A stretch of 64,000 nt of DNA from Gammaproteobacteria bacterium (lineage in GTDB: Bacteria; Pseudomonadota; Gammaproteobacteria; Pseudomonadales; Halieaceae). The DNA is taken from assembly GCA_030427085.1 (NCBI GenBank), contig JAUHXH010000004.1, forward strand, positions 124,001 to 188,000, written 5' to 3'. Below, piece after piece: positions 51,458 through 61,255 of this stretch. A program made the translations under genes and the position numbers. Position 1 is the first letter of the stretch. Each line of letters begins with the position of its first letter. Under the pieces are notes generated by a model. The model made no database searches, had not been told where the DNA came from, and was given only the letters and a program-made list of their open reading frames with translations.

Positions 51458-53344
51458 CTAGAACTCCGGCCCTACCGTGATGTAGATCTGAAAGGACTCA
51501 TCCGCATCGTCCAGCGGTACGCCCAGGTCGATGCGAGCCAGGCCCACGGGGGAGCGCCAGCGGATGCCCAGCCCGGTGCCGTACTTGGGCTCGTAATCTT
51601 CCCAGCGATTGAAGGCATTACCGCCATCCACGAATGCTGCGACGCTCCAGTCGGGCATGAACTCGTACTCATATTCCAAGCTTAGAACCAACTCACTTTT
51701 ACCACCCGTGATGGAATCCTGTGGAAACAGGCTCTCCCAGCCATAGCCGCGCACGCTGCGCACACCGCCGGCGCGGAACTCATAGTATTCCGGCATCTCG
51801 TTGAAATTCACGTCCAGCACATCGCGACTCTCCGCATCGCTGTAGCCGAGCGTGCTACGCACCAGCACCCGGCTGCGTTCACCGAAAGAGCGCACATGCC
51901 AGGTATCCATCCGGGCCTGCCAAAAGCTGATGTTGGAGCCCAACGACTCGTCTGCACCTAACAAACTGAGATCAAAATAATCACCTGAGCGGATGTAGAT
52001 GGGGTCGTTACTGCGGCGCATCACCAGCCGCAAGCTGGGTACTACGGCCTCAAAATCCGGAGTCAGGATGCCATAGGCCTCCTCACCGAGAATTTCGATG
52101 AGCACTTCCTGTTCATCCGGGGGTTTGTCACCGAACAGCACCTCAAACACATCGTAAGTTTCGCCCACCATCGCCAGGCCCAGCACGGTGTCCAACTGGA
52201 AAGTGCCCCAGCGACGCGGTGCCAACTCCCAGTTAACGCCCACAATGTTGGTGGCAATGCGCGTCTCGCCGCCGGTAGGCAAATCGACGTCTTCGAAACT
52301 CAGGTCCTTGCTCTCGTGACGCGCACCAATGGTGACCTGACTACCCTCGAGCGGTTGCAGGGGGATCACGTAGTTGATATCGCCGGCCAGCTTGCTGCGT
52401 TCCTGCACCACCGCCAGACCCAGATTGAAGTGCTGCCCCTTGCGGCCGACATAACGGCGATCCCAATCGCCCTGCAAACCAACGCCGGTATCGGTACCCC
52501 AGCCAAGTCGACCCCGGTAACGATTGGGGAGGAAGGTTTGCAGATGTACGCGCAGGGGAATGGCTGGCGGGTCGGTATCCGTTGCCGGCAGGGTTTCGAT
52601 TTCCACCTCGCGGAAATGGCCGCTGCGACTCAGGGCCCGGCGCTGGTCGCCCAGCGCCCGGGCGTCAAACGCATCGCCCGGTTCCAGTAGCAGATACCGC
52701 GCCAGATAGGCCTCGTCAAAACGATCCTGGTCGAAGGTGATCTCTCCAAAAACGTAGCCGGGCCCTGTATTCATCACCAGAAACAGGCGCGCCTCATAAG
52801 CGGGCAGATCCACTTCCACCCGATGTTCACTGTAGGCCGCGTCGCGATAGCCCAGGGTTTGGGCGTGGGTCAGCAGTTCGGCTTTGGCCGCCTCGTAGTC
52901 GCGGTGATCCAGCGGCTGGCCTTGTTGTAGTGGGAATTTGGCGACGGCATCCAGCAAGTCAGCATCCTGCTCGCCCTTGCCATTCAGTGTGATAGCTATG
53001 CTGGCCAGGGCAACCGGCTCGCCCACATCCACCTGAATATGCGCCTGCCAGGGTAAGCCCTCCGCCTCGGGCGGACTCAATTCCGAGGTGATGGTGGGCT
53101 GGTAGTAGCCGAAGGGCTCCAGCGCCCAGATGATTTCCTGCTCGGCTTTCTGGTGCAGCTCCCGAATAGTATCCGGCCGGAGTGCGCCGCCGCCTCGGCG
53201 CAGCAGCGACAGAGAGGCCTGCACGTTTTCCCGCGCCACGCCTTCCACTCCGTCGAGAGTGACCTGCACGGTAGCGCCCCACAGCGAAAGGGGGGACAGT
53301 GCCAGCAGCAGCGCGGCGTATCGCAGGTAACGGCTAACGTTCAT
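51458..53344 (-). CDS. tamA: TamA, outer-membrane assembly factor (Omp85)
   Basis: 628 residues. Signal peptide (residues 1-23), about three POTRA domains (25-280) and a C-terminal Omp85 barrel. The hallmark RGYGWESLFPQD with the VRGY/F motif is near residue 545, and the last residue is Phe. With TamB it spans the envelope and moves lipids or autotransporters to the outer membrane. It overlaps tamB by 11 bases and abuts the convergent ectR end. Confidence 0.93.
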   Translation of the reverse strand: MNVSRYLRYAALLLALSPLSLWGATVQVTLDGVEGVARENVQASLSLLRRGGGALRPDTIRELHQKAEQEIIWALEPFGYYQPTITSELSPPEAEGLPWQAHIQVDVGEPVALASIAITLNGKGEQDADLLDAVAKFPLQQGQPLDHRDYEAAKAELLTHAQTLGYRDAAYSEHRVEVDLPAYEARLFLVMNTGPGYVFGEITFDQDRFDEAYLARYLLLEPGDAFDARALGDQRRALSRSGHFREVEIETLPATDTDPPAIPLRVHLQTFLPNRYRGRLGWGTDTGVGLQGDWDRRYVGRKGQHFNLGLAVVQERSKLAGDINYVIPLQPLEGSQVTIGARHESKDLSFEDVDLPTGGETRIATNIVGVNWELAPRRWGTFQLDTVLGLAMVGETYDVFEVLFGDKPPDEQEVLIEILGEEAYGILTPDFEAVVPSLRLVMRRSNDPIYIRSGDYFDLSLLGADESLGSNISFWQARMDTWHVRSFGERSRVLVRSTLGYSDAESRDVLDVNFNEMPEYYEFRAGGVRSVRGYGWESLFPQDSITGGKSELVLSLEYEYEFMPDWSVAAFVDGGNAFNRWEDYEPKYGTGLGIRWRSPVGLARIDLGVPLDDADESFQIYITVGPEF

Positions 53345-56300
53345 GGGTGTAGGTCACCCCGATGCCGGTGTCGGCTTCGCCGGCGCTGGCTTCGATACCG
53401 TAGATGGGTGTGATGGTGTACAGCGCATCAAACTCGCTCGTCTCCTCCAGCAGGTTGAAACCGTAGCCCACATAGAGCTTGGGATGCAGGTAGGTACCGA
53501 AACCCAACACACTTTCACCACTGGAGGCGGAGCTGCCTGTTAACAGGTAGGACTGCACTTCCGAGGGTTCCAGCTGCGGCCGGGAAAACATCTCCAGCAC
53601 CGGCGCTGTTGCGGGGCCGGTCACCAGCACACCGGCGGCGCTGACCAGGGGATCGTTATCGATGTAACGCACCGCGCGCAGGTTAACTTCCGGCTCGGTG
53701 GCCGGCACATCGCGGAACAATACCTGGCCGGTGTCGATCACCAGATCCTGCCCGAAAGCCCGGAAGGTGCCGTCGGTAATTGCCAACTGCCCCTTGGCAT
53801 TGGGGATCAGTTCGCGCGCCTCGGGTGTATTGATGAACAGCACTTCACCGCCGATGTCGCCCTTGAGCCCGAGGGCATCCACACCGATGTCGTCGCCCAG
53901 GATCAGCTGGATCTGGCTATCCAGTTCAAAGTTGATGCTGGTTTCACTTTCCTGTGCCACGCGGTCTTCGGCACCGACCAACACCACGTCTACCGAGGGC
54001 GCAATGCGTTGAAAATCGGACTCGGGGGCAGCCTCTTCCGGCACCTCCTGTCCGGCGGTTGCAGGTGCCAGACTGAGTTGCGGTGTGATCCGGGCTTCCG
54101 GCACCACCACCTGGCCGCGCACAGTGACCCGCTCGCCAGCCCAGTCCAGTTTCAAATCGGGTGACACCAGCACTTCGGCATCAGGCGTGTCGTAGGCTTT
54201 GACCCGGTCTCCAACCAATTGCAGTGACAAGGAGTCACCGTCGGGGGCCAATTCCCCGTCGAGAGACAGCGTGCCCGGGCCCGAGCGCAGTCCGCCTTGC
54301 ACCAACAAGCCCTGATCCGCGTTGGACTCATTGATCAGGCGCAGTTCCACCTCCCGCAGTTCCAGGCCAGCCATGGGTACATTGGCCGCAGCATCCACGA
54401 TGGCCAACTGACCCAGAACGCGCGGCTCGTTAAGGTCACCAGCCAAACGCAGGTCGGCAGCAAAGCTCCCCCGCATTGCCTCGAGATCCGGCACCCAGGC
54501 CTGCAGACCACCGAGATCGGGAATTGCGGCCTGCAAGCTGCCGGACAGGGGTTGTTGCTCTGGCAACGGTACGCTGTGCATTCCGGGCAATTCCACTACA
54601 GCCTGCACAATGGCGTGTTGCAGTGGCCGCAACGACAGATCCGCGCGCAGGCCTTCGCCATCCACCTTGAGCTGCAACTCGCCTCCCTCGTGCGCCAGGT
54701 GCTCTTCGCCCTGCGCCGTTTCCACTCTCAGCTCACCGGGGCTGATAGAAAACTCGCCAGTGGCGTTCAGGGCGCCGCTGGCAGACAGTCCGCCCTGCAG
54801 GTCACCACTGACAACACCGCTCAATTCCGGCATGAGCACAGACAGTGACAAGGCTTCCAGTGACGCATCCATCTGGCTGCCAGATGTTGCATCCCAGTTA
54901 GCCCCGGCGCATAGACGTGTCGGGGAGGTATCGTTTCTACGTCGGAAGCATGCGGGTTCCAGTATTGCGGATTCAGCGGAAGCTGACAGCGCCACCGATT
55001 TAGCCAGACCCCACGCGCCCAGCGCTTCGCTGTCCAGATCCAGTTGCGCGAGCCCGCCATTCCAGGCCAGCGTGTCGGTATCCAATGCGCCGGTAAATTG
55101 CCCCTGGATTTGCTCGGTGGTGCGCACTACCTGCAAGTCCAGCACATGGGACCGAGTGGTACCACCGAGCTGTACTGTTGCGGACTCCATTAGTGTTTCA
55201 CCGTCCTGCGACAGCGGGCCCAGCGATAAGGCCAGCGTCAGTGGCTGACCCTCAACGAGCGAGGCACTTCCCTGCGCCGCTACGTGCGCAAGCAATTGCC
55301 CTTCATAAACCACCTGCTCGCCCTTCAGGTCCAGTGTCAGCGCTGGCTTGGCGGTTGTTCCGGTTATTTTGCCGCTGGCATTGAGCGTGCCGCTGGCGCC
55401 CGGTAAGGCCGCGTCGAGCTCCGGCGCCTTCAGGTTCCAGTCCAGGCTCACTGCATCGCCATCCAGCTTGCCAGTGGCCGACAGCCTGTTGCTGCCGTTG
55501 TGCAGCGTGAGGGACTGAAGGGTTAGTGCTTCTCCCTCGATAACAGCATCCGCCGTCAAGCGTAGCGGCCGGCCCATCAGCTCGCCTTCCAACGTGTTCA
55601 GGTTCAGCTCACCGTACAGCACATCGTCGGCCCCGGTTTCGCCGCGAGTGCTCATTTTAAAAGCCAACTGGCCTGGCATGTCGGGGAGCCATTCAGAAGG
55701 GTCAAAGCCCTCGCCGCCGCCTTCCACTTCCCAACTCAAGCCCTGCGCCCAATTCACCAGCCCGGTGAACGTTAAGTCACCGGCGAGTAACTGCGCTTGA
55801 AGATTCTGTAATTCAAAGGCTTCGGCATTACCACGTCCCTGCATGGACAGCGTGGTCGGCGGGGCAGCGCTACCCGCTGTAGCAGCCTGCAGGTTTACCC
55901 GCCAGTCCTCTGCTGAGCCATCGATATCGATGCCCCCTTCGGGGCTACTGAACTCAGCTTCACCTTGCAGTGGCCATTGCAGGTTTTGCCATTCCACCCG
56001 GCCTCCAAATACGGGCTCGGACTGCGCCGGAAGCTGTGCCTCACCTCGCGCAGAGAGCTGAATGGGCGTGCCCTCCACTGCCAACTCGAAGCGGCTCAGC
56101 GTAGCCTGCTCGCCTTCGTACTGTGCTTCAATTTGGCCCAGTGCCACCAGCGCGGGGGGCAAACCCTCGCTGAGCTGCTCAAGATTTTCCCCGCTGGCCC
56201 GATACTCGAGGGCGGCAGTAACCGGTCCGGACCAGGACACATCGCCAGTGATATCGAGCGCATAATTTTCCTGCGTTACCCGCAGCGCGGCGATGGCCAG

Positions 56301-57251
56301 GCTTTCGCTGTCACCCTGCCCTTCCACAGCTAAGGTGATAACGGGCTGGTCGGGGAGGGTTGCCGTACCCTGCGCCGCTAGCGAGTAGCTTTCCAGGTTT
56401 CCCTGAGTAGTGAGTTGGCCGGCACCAAGGATGGGGGCATCGGGTGTGGCGTCGATGGCGAATTCTGGCCAATCGAGCTCCGCTTCCCAGCCGGGATTAC
56501 CAAAGGGCGTGTGCACGATGGCATGCAGCGTGTGTGGGTAGGCGCCTTCGCCCAGATGTTCGATGGCAAGTGCCTGGGCGTTGCCCTTCAGGCTGAGGGC
56601 GCCGCCTATTCGACGAGCGTCAGGTAGTGTCCACTGCCAATCCAGATCCAGCGAGGTGGGCAGTTCCGCTGTTAATCCGACACGGCCAACACCACGCAGG
56701 CTCCCCTCCTCGGCAGCTACTGACAACGTTTCAATTTCTACCAGGCGATCCACCACCGTGAGCTGAGCTTCGGCCTTATTGAGGTGAATCAATACCTCGC
56801 CATCAGAGACTATTTCGATATCGCACAGCTCCACCCGATCGAGGTCGACATCGAGTGGCAAGGGAATATCAGCGGGGTCAAAGGACGTGCTGTCGCTGGG
56901 GGAGTCCTCACTGGACTGCAGTTCAATGCGAGCACCACACACACGGAGCGTGGAAACGGCTACGGTTTGGGTAAGCAAGGCAGAGGGCTGCCACTGCAAC
57001 TGGACATCATCGATGGTTGCGGCCAGATCCACTTGGGTAATTTTCACACCGCGCAGGCGCAAATCCCCGGCCAGACTGCCCTCCAGGGAGTCCCACTGGG
57101 CCTGTTCTCCCAGCACGGTTCTAGCCTGCCCCGCCAACCACTGCGTTCCCGCTCGGGAAAAGAGCAAAGCCACCACCAGGGCGCACAACAACAACGCCAC
57201 CAGGAGTAACGCGCCCAGGGCCCAGAGCGCCCTTTTCACCACAATTGGCAC
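53334..57251 (-). CDS. tamB: TamB, translocation and assembly module subunit
   Basis: 1305 residues. One N-terminal membrane helix (ALGALLLVALLLCALVVALLF) anchors it in the inner membrane; a long beta-taco region follows, and the conserved C-terminal DUF490 domain ends in GFNLLEETSEFDALYTI and GVTYTHER. It forms a periplasmic bridge for phospholipid movement with TamA. Residues about 763-788 carry an unusual Arg/Cys-rich stretch (ACFRRRNDTSPTRLCAG) unlike the rest. Gene order tamB then tamA is on the minus strand, tamB upstream. Confidence 0.93.
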   Translation of the reverse strand: MPIVVKRALWALGALLLVALLLCALVVALLFSRAGTQWLAGQARTVLGEQAQWDSLEGSLAGDLRLRGVKITQVDLAATIDDVQLQWQPSALLTQTVAVSTLRVCGARIELQSSEDSPSDSTSFDPADIPLPLDVDLDRVELCDIEIVSDGEVLIHLNKAEAQLTVVDRLVEIETLSVAAEEGSLRGVGRVGLTAELPTSLDLDWQWTLPDARRIGGALSLKGNAQALAIEHLGEGAYPHTLHAIVHTPFGNPGWEAELDWPEFAIDATPDAPILGAGQLTTQGNLESYSLAAQGTATLPDQPVITLAVEGQGDSESLAIAALRVTQENYALDITGDVSWSGPVTAALEYRASGENLEQLSEGLPPALVALGQIEAQYEGEQATLSRFELAVEGTPIQLSARGEAQLPAQSEPVFGGRVEWQNLQWPLQGEAEFSSPEGGIDIDGSAEDWRVNLQAATAGSAAPPTTLSMQGRGNAEAFELQNLQAQLLAGDLTFTGLVNWAQGLSWEVEGGGEGFDPSEWLPDMPGQLAFKMSTRGETGADDVLYGELNLNTLEGELMGRPLRLTADAVIEGEALTLQSLTLHNGSNRLSATGKLDGDAVSLDWNLKAPELDAALPGASGTLNASGKITGTTAKPALTLDLKGEQVVYEGQLLAHVAAQGSASLVEGQPLTLALSLGPLSQDGETLMESATVQLGGTTRSHVLDLQVVRTTEQIQGQFTGALDTDTLAWNGGLAQLDLDSEALGAWGLAKSVALSASAESAILEPACFRRRNDTSPTRLCAGANWDATSGSQMDASLEALSLSVLMPELSGVVSGDLQGGLSASGALNATGEFSISPGELRVETAQGEEHLAHEGGELQLKVDGEGLRADLSLRPLQHAIVQAVVELPGMHSVPLPEQQPLSGSLQAAIPDLGGLQAWVPDLEAMRGSFAADLRLAGDLNEPRVLGQLAIVDAAANVPMAGLELREVELRLINESNADQGLLVQGGLRSGPGTLSLDGELAPDGDSLSLQLVGDRVKAYDTPDAEVLVSPDLKLDWAGERVTVRGQVVVPEARITPQLSLAPATAGQEVPEEAAPESDFQRIAPSVDVVLVGAEDRVAQESETSINFELDSQIQLILGDDIGVDALGLKGDIGGEVLFINTPEARELIPNAKGQLAITDGTFRAFGQDLVIDTGQVLFRDVPATEPEVNLRAVRYIDNDPLVSAAGVLVTGPATAPVLEMFSRPQLEPSEVQSYLLTGSSASSGESVLGFGTYLHPKLYVGYGFNLLEETSEFDALYTITPIYGIEASAGEADTGIGVTYTHER

Positions 57252-57367
57252 TTTTTATCGGTCTCTGTTGTCCATTGAACTGGAGGGTCTTGCTGGCGCG
57301 CTTGTGTTTGCCGCAAGCAAGGTCTAAGTTCCAAGATACACAGCATACTATGGAAAGGTGGAGAGCA

Positions 57368-57841
57368 ATGAAATACACCCGACTTCTGGCCGTCACACTG
57401 GCCGTGGCCGCAGGCAGTGCCTACGCCATCGACCTGAACACGGATGCCCTCAAAAAAATGCAAAACGAGGGCAACAGGATTCTAGAGGAGGAAAAAGCCG
57501 CCAAATCCGCCAATTCCGACCTCAGTTTCAAACAAGGCAACCAGTGCCTGCAGATGGCCGGTGCCAACGTGGTTCGGCGCCAGTGCAATGACAAGGCCAA
57601 AAACCAGAAATGGAATTTCGACGATCAGGGTCGTCTGGTCGGCGCAGGGGGTACCTGCGTCAGTATCGCCGCCAATGGCAGCAAGGCTGTGCTGCAAAAA
57701 TGCAGCGGCGCCGCCGTCCAGAAGTGGCAACTGGACGGCTCCAAGCGTTTGAAGAACGCCAACAACCAGTGCCTGGAATCCAAGGGTGGCCAGGTGATGG
57801 CGGCTGACTGCGGCAATGATGCCACGCAAAAGTGGGGCTGA
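57368..57841 (+). CDS. Small secreted ricin-type beta-trefoil (QxW) lectin-like protein
   Basis: 157 residues from ATG 57368 (GGTGGAG upstream). Signal peptide cut after GSAYA. After a charged linker (about 22-50) comes one beta-trefoil unit with three repeats, each ending in a QKW motif (QKWNFDDQG, QKWQLDGSK, TQKWG), and paired cysteines. Such domains bind sugars, but the ligand is unknown. Divergent from tamB. Confidence 0.8.
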   Translation: MKYTRLLAVTLAVAAGSAYAIDLNTDALKKMQNEGNRILEEEKAAKSANSDLSFKQGNQCLQMAGANVVRRQCNDKAKNQKWNFDDQGRLVGAGGTCVSIAANGSKAVLQKCSGAAVQKWQLDGSKRLKNANNQCLESKGGQVMAADCGNDATQKWG

Positions 57842-57870
57842 TTCAAAACGCGATTAAATCACCCTGGAGC

Positions 57871-57889
57871 GGCCGGGCACTACCCGGCC
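57871..57889. terminator. Stem-loop between convergent lectin and DUF805 genes
   Basis: GGCCGGG and CCCGGCC form a 7-bp stem with a CACTA loop in the 67-base gap between two convergent stops. No T-run on either side; a weak bidirectional terminator is likely. Confidence 0.45.
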
Positions 57890-57908
57890 CCTACAGGTGT
57901 AGTCACAC

Positions 57909-58292
57909 TTACATCACGCCTGAGCCCGCTTCTTTCGGGTTCGGGCCGTACTGATTCTGGCCGGGTTCACTGTCGAGGCAGTAGAACACCAGCAAAGCCA
58001 ACCAGCCAATAACCGGGATAAAGATCAGTAGGAACCACCAGCCGGTGCGACCGGTGTCGTGAAGGCGCCGGATGGCCACGGCGATCGATGGGAGCAGCAC
58101 TGCCAGTGCATACAAACCTTGAATCGGCCCGCCAACCCCCGTCTCAGGATTGCTCAGGCCCAAGGTGCTGTCGACAAAGCTCAGGGCGACATTGATCAGG
58201 AAATTGATCAGGGTAAACATCCAGAATTCCATGCGTTGCGCACGGCCGGAAAACCCTACGTAGTTCTTCAGTACTTTCAAATACCACTGCAT
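57909..58292 (-). CDS. DUF805 family membrane protein
   Basis: 127 residues, four hydrophobic segments. YLKVLKNYVGFSGRAQRMEFWMFTL at the start (two parts), RRLHDTGRTGWWFLLIFIPVIGW and CLDSEPGQNQYGPNPKE are the DUF805 hallmark. Inner-membrane protein of unknown role. It is the last chromosomal-type gene before the integrated element. Confidence 0.9.
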   Translation of the reverse strand: MQWYLKVLKNYVGFSGRAQRMEFWMFTLINFLINVALSFVDSTLGLSNPETGVGGPIQGLYALAVLLPSIAVAIRRLHDTGRTGWWFLLIFIPVIGWLALLVFYCLDSEPGQNQYGPNPKEAGSGVM

Positions 58293-58473
58293 GTCGCGGC
58301 TCCTGGTCAGTCATGTTGGTTCGGCGCGTCCACAAAACAGGCGGCGCCTCTCAAAACCTAGTCACGTCTGGCCGATTCGGCAAGTACAGTAGTACCGCAA
58401 AAAGTTTTGGCTACTCCACCGTGACCGAGTGATTTGGTTTGGGGGTTTTCGTCACAATTACTCCCCGAGTTGG
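58293..58473. other. Likely left boundary of the integrated element
   Basis: 181 bases with no gene. Base composition shifts from GC-rich to more mixed here, next to the serine recombinase gene, so an attachment-site remnant (attL) is expected in this stretch. I see a short imperfect palindrome GTGACCGAG to TTCGTCAC near 58421-58455 but no tRNA and no clear core. The other end of the element is outside the window, so no direct repeat can be checked. Confidence 0.4.
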
Positions 58474-60141
58474 CTAGTGTTTTTTTTTACGAGGACGACC
58501 GGGACCACCATTCAGGACACCCACCACTGATTGGGTGTTTACCCCGTCTTCGATGACCCACCCTTCCGTCCGTCGATCAGGGTTATTGTAAACGATCTGG
58601 TCCTCGACAATAGGTACACGGAACGTGATCTGAAGCTCGTGACGGTTCTCCTGTTGGTCAAATCTGACCTCAATCCGGTCCACCACCCGTTGCAGGTAGT
58701 CTCGTTTCTGTTCCTCGGTCAGATTCGACTTGTCCTGAACCTCTTTCTTGAACAAAGCCAGCCAGTCCACCCACGAGTTCTCCAGTTGCAATAACCGGTA
58801 TTCCTCATGGGCTGACTCCAGGTTATGTTCAATTTTTGATCGCTCCTGCTCCAGATTCTTCCGTATCTGTTTCGGGTTGCCGGAGTGACGTTTCAGGATC
58901 ACATCTGTCTCGAATTTGGATATGGCTGAATCCACGTCGGATAACTGGCGTTGTATCCTCTTGATCTTCGCCTTGAGCTTCCGGTTAGTCAGGCTGTCCT
59001 CTTTCCGGCTCTCGATGATCTTGGGGAGGATGTTGTTCCTGTACTCCTCCCGGAGGTGGTACGAGTTCGATACGGTGTCCAGAACCGAGTTCCATACCAG
59101 TTCATCGGTCTTGGGAATGTTCAGGGACCGGCTCATTCCACAGCCCTGACCTCGACTCCATTTCTTGGAATTCGCCTTACCTTTGACCCACTGTCGCTCC
59201 TTACGGGGGCAGTAGTAGTGATATTCGCTCTTGGACTCCTTGGTACGACCACAAATCTGGGTGCCACAGTGTCCACATACCATCATGTCACAGAGCAAGT
59301 AGAATCGTTTGGTCGGGTTCTCTTTCTGTTTCCGTTGACGGGTGACCTTCCGGACCTTTTGAGCCCTTTCGAACGTAAACTGATCAATAATCGGTGGTGT
59401 GGGTACACGAACAGTCTCGTTCAACGACTTGTCGGTGTAGTTGTAGTACCCGATGTACACGGTATTGCTCAGAATCTTCTGAATGGACCCCAACGACCAG
59501 CTAGCCTTACCCCGTCTGGTCAATACACCTTTGGAGTTCAAGTTCTCCCGAATCTGGTTGGTCGGGACGTTGTCGGCGTACCACTTGAACATCCGTTGGA
59601 CCCACTTACTCTCGAAGTCATCAACGACCAGTTCTTTGTTTTCGACCCGATAACCAAACGGTGGAGGACCACCCCGCCATTTACCCGATTGGATTTTCAG
59701 AAAACGACCCTGACGGGACCGTTCGGTACGGAGTTTGTTATCGTATTGGCTGATCTCACTCATGATCCCGAGGATCAAATCATCCATCGGGTTACTGAGG
59801 TCGATCTTGCCGGAGACAGTATGAAGGGTGACTCCATTTTCAAGGAGCTTATACCGGATCATCCCCCACGTCTTCTGGTTCCGTGACAGTCGATCCGTGT
59901 TGTAGACGAACAGGTGTTTAACATTCCCGTCCTCGATGGAGGTCAGGAGTTCAACGAGTACAGGACGGTTACTCAGGTCATCGTGGAAGCTGGACTGACC
60001 ACCTTCATTCCACAGCCGATGGTCAATACCCAACTCTTTGGCTTTCTTGATGCCTAGGTTCTTTTGATTCTCCAAGGACGTGCCGTCCTCCTCTTGGGCA
60101 GAGGAGGAGACACGTGTGTAAATGTGTAGCTCGTTGGACAT
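58474..60141 (-). CDS. Large serine recombinase/integrase
   Basis: 555 residues from ATG 60141 (a TTG at 60162 would add seven residues). Resolvase catalytic domain with IYTRVSSSAQ (Ser12), the conserved DRLSR, and ERSRQGR; a recombinase domain (GGPPPFGYRV, FKWYADNVPTNQIRENLNSKGV); a zinc ribbon CGHCG to C-x-CPRK; a coiled coil (about 375-470); and a basic C-terminus ending GPGRPRKKKH. Large serine recombinases integrate phages and elements between attP and attB with no need for host factors. It probably mobilises the 58.5-64 kb element. Confidence 0.93.
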   Translation of the reverse strand: MSNELHIYTRVSSSAQEEDGTSLENQKNLGIKKAKELGIDHRLWNEGGQSSFHDDLSNRPVLVELLTSIEDGNVKHLFVYNTDRLSRNQKTWGMIRYKLLENGVTLHTVSGKIDLSNPMDDLILGIMSEISQYDNKLRTERSRQGRFLKIQSGKWRGGPPPFGYRVENKELVVDDFESKWVQRMFKWYADNVPTNQIRENLNSKGVLTRRGKASWSLGSIQKILSNTVYIGYYNYTDKSLNETVRVPTPPIIDQFTFERAQKVRKVTRQRKQKENPTKRFYLLCDMMVCGHCGTQICGRTKESKSEYHYYCPRKERQWVKGKANSKKWSRGQGCGMSRSLNIPKTDELVWNSVLDTVSNSYHLREEYRNNILPKIIESRKEDSLTNRKLKAKIKRIQRQLSDVDSAISKFETDVILKRHSGNPKQIRKNLEQERSKIEHNLESAHEEYRLLQLENSWVDWLALFKKEVQDKSNLTEEQKRDYLQRVVDRIEVRFDQQENRHELQITFRVPIVEDQIVYNNPDRRTEGWVIEDGVNTQSVVGVLNGGPGRPRKKKH

Positions 60142-60165
60142 GCGGGGACTTTCCCTGCCCAACTA

Positions 60166-60570
60166 TTAAGCTACAACGGCATCAGTTGAGGAGACATCCA
60201 TTTGTCGCCAAGGCTGAGGAGTGAGACCATCGCAATACCGATTGATAATGAGCTCGTACTGGCTCGCCAACTCCCGCTTAGCCTTTTTGTATTTTTTGAG
60301 GTAGCGCCGGATATTGGACATACAATGTTTGTAATCATCATAGGCAAGGTGATACGCCTCACTACAAATCTTGAGTTGATGTATATCTTCTAGAATTGCG
60401 TACGTGTTGATACGCTCAAAGACCTTACTTGCTCCGGGTATTTGGAATTCAATCTCGTTTCGGAGCGTATGTCCGGTCCCGGGTATGTACATATCGAGAT
60501 AAGACGCAAGCTGTTCTTGCGGTGTGTACACCGACGCCCGAATAAATTTTTTGAAAGACTCCTGATCCAT
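60166..60570 (-). CDS. Small helical protein upstream of the integrase
   Basis: 134 residues from ATG 60570 (GGAG six bases upstream); the frame opens at TTG 60600. Helical and charged, with a Lys/Arg-rich stretch (IRRYLKKYKKAKRELA) that could bind nucleic acid. No family recognised. Its stop is 24 bases before the integrase start on the same strand, so it is likely co-expressed with the integrase and could be a small accessory protein. Confidence 0.6.
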   Translation of the reverse strand: MDQESFKKFIRASVYTPQEQLASYLDMYIPGTGHTLRNEIEFQIPGASKVFERINTYAILEDIHQLKICSEAYHLAYDDYKHCMSNIRRYLKKYKKAKRELASQYELIINRYCDGLTPQPWRQMDVSSTDAVVA

Positions 60571-60753
60571 AATATTCTCCATTACTTTAGTTACTCCCAA
60601 GCCACCATGGCAAGGAATAGTGTAATAATATCAATAGGTTAAGGTGTTTCTTAGGACGAACGTTGTACCCAGATATGTCCGGTCAGATACCCGTTGTCCT
60701 ACCCGGTGGTAGGGGTGATGGTCCCTCTCAACAACCTGAGGAGGGCTGTCAAA

Positions 60754-61122
60754 ATGAAGATCGAGCAAACACTGAATCTGGTACCCGTTAAGAAGCCGAC
60801 TGAGCGTAATCCGTTGGTTCAACGCCGGGAACGACTGGTCAAGTCCATCAACCGTCAACTGGAACTGGTCAAGAAGTACCGGCTCGGTGAGAAAACCACC
60901 CGGATGTGGTTCTGGACCGACGAGGACGGCAACATCTTCCTACCGATCAAATACGGTAAAAAGGAGCTGGAGCTGAGTAAGGGCAAGTTCTCGATCCAGT
61001 GTTCAACTCTGGATGATGTCGAGAACAACCTGGAGTCAGTCAAATCTCTGGTGATGCGAGGAGCGCTCGACCAGATACTGACTCAGGTCAGTGAGGAGAT
61101 CCGAAAGAAATTCGGCAAGTGA
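60754..61122 (+). CDS. DUF6641-like protein of mobile elements
   Basis: 122 residues from ATG 60754, preceded by GAGGAGGG at the ideal distance (the frame also opens at 60694). The pattern KPTERNPLVQRRERLV, then TRMWFWTDEDGNIFLPIKYGKKELELSKGK and LESVKSLVMRGALDQIL agrees with a family often found in integrated elements; I recall it as DUF6641. Function unknown. It is divergent from the integrase operon. Confidence 0.65.
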   Translation: MKIEQTLNLVPVKKPTERNPLVQRRERLVKSINRQLELVKKYRLGEKTTRMWFWTDEDGNIFLPIKYGKKELELSKGKFSIQCSTLDDVENNLESVKSLVMRGALDQILTQVSEEIRKKFGK

Positions 61123-61255
61123 GTATTGGGCAGGGGGAGAGTTCTCCCCACTGTCCTTTCTGTTCACCAGATAGCGTGAACTGTGAACCGATACCTGTTG
61201 GACAGCGACTATCGCTGTTAGCCTGTGACCAAAGACACAAAACAATGGGACAACT

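Noticed and set aside
58293-58473. tRNA gene as integration target
   Set aside because: No cloverleaf-like sequence seen; large serine integrases often do not use tRNA genes.
58951-59886. 311-aa frame antisense to the serine recombinase
   Set aside because: Overlaps a well-supported integrase on the other strand and has no domain.
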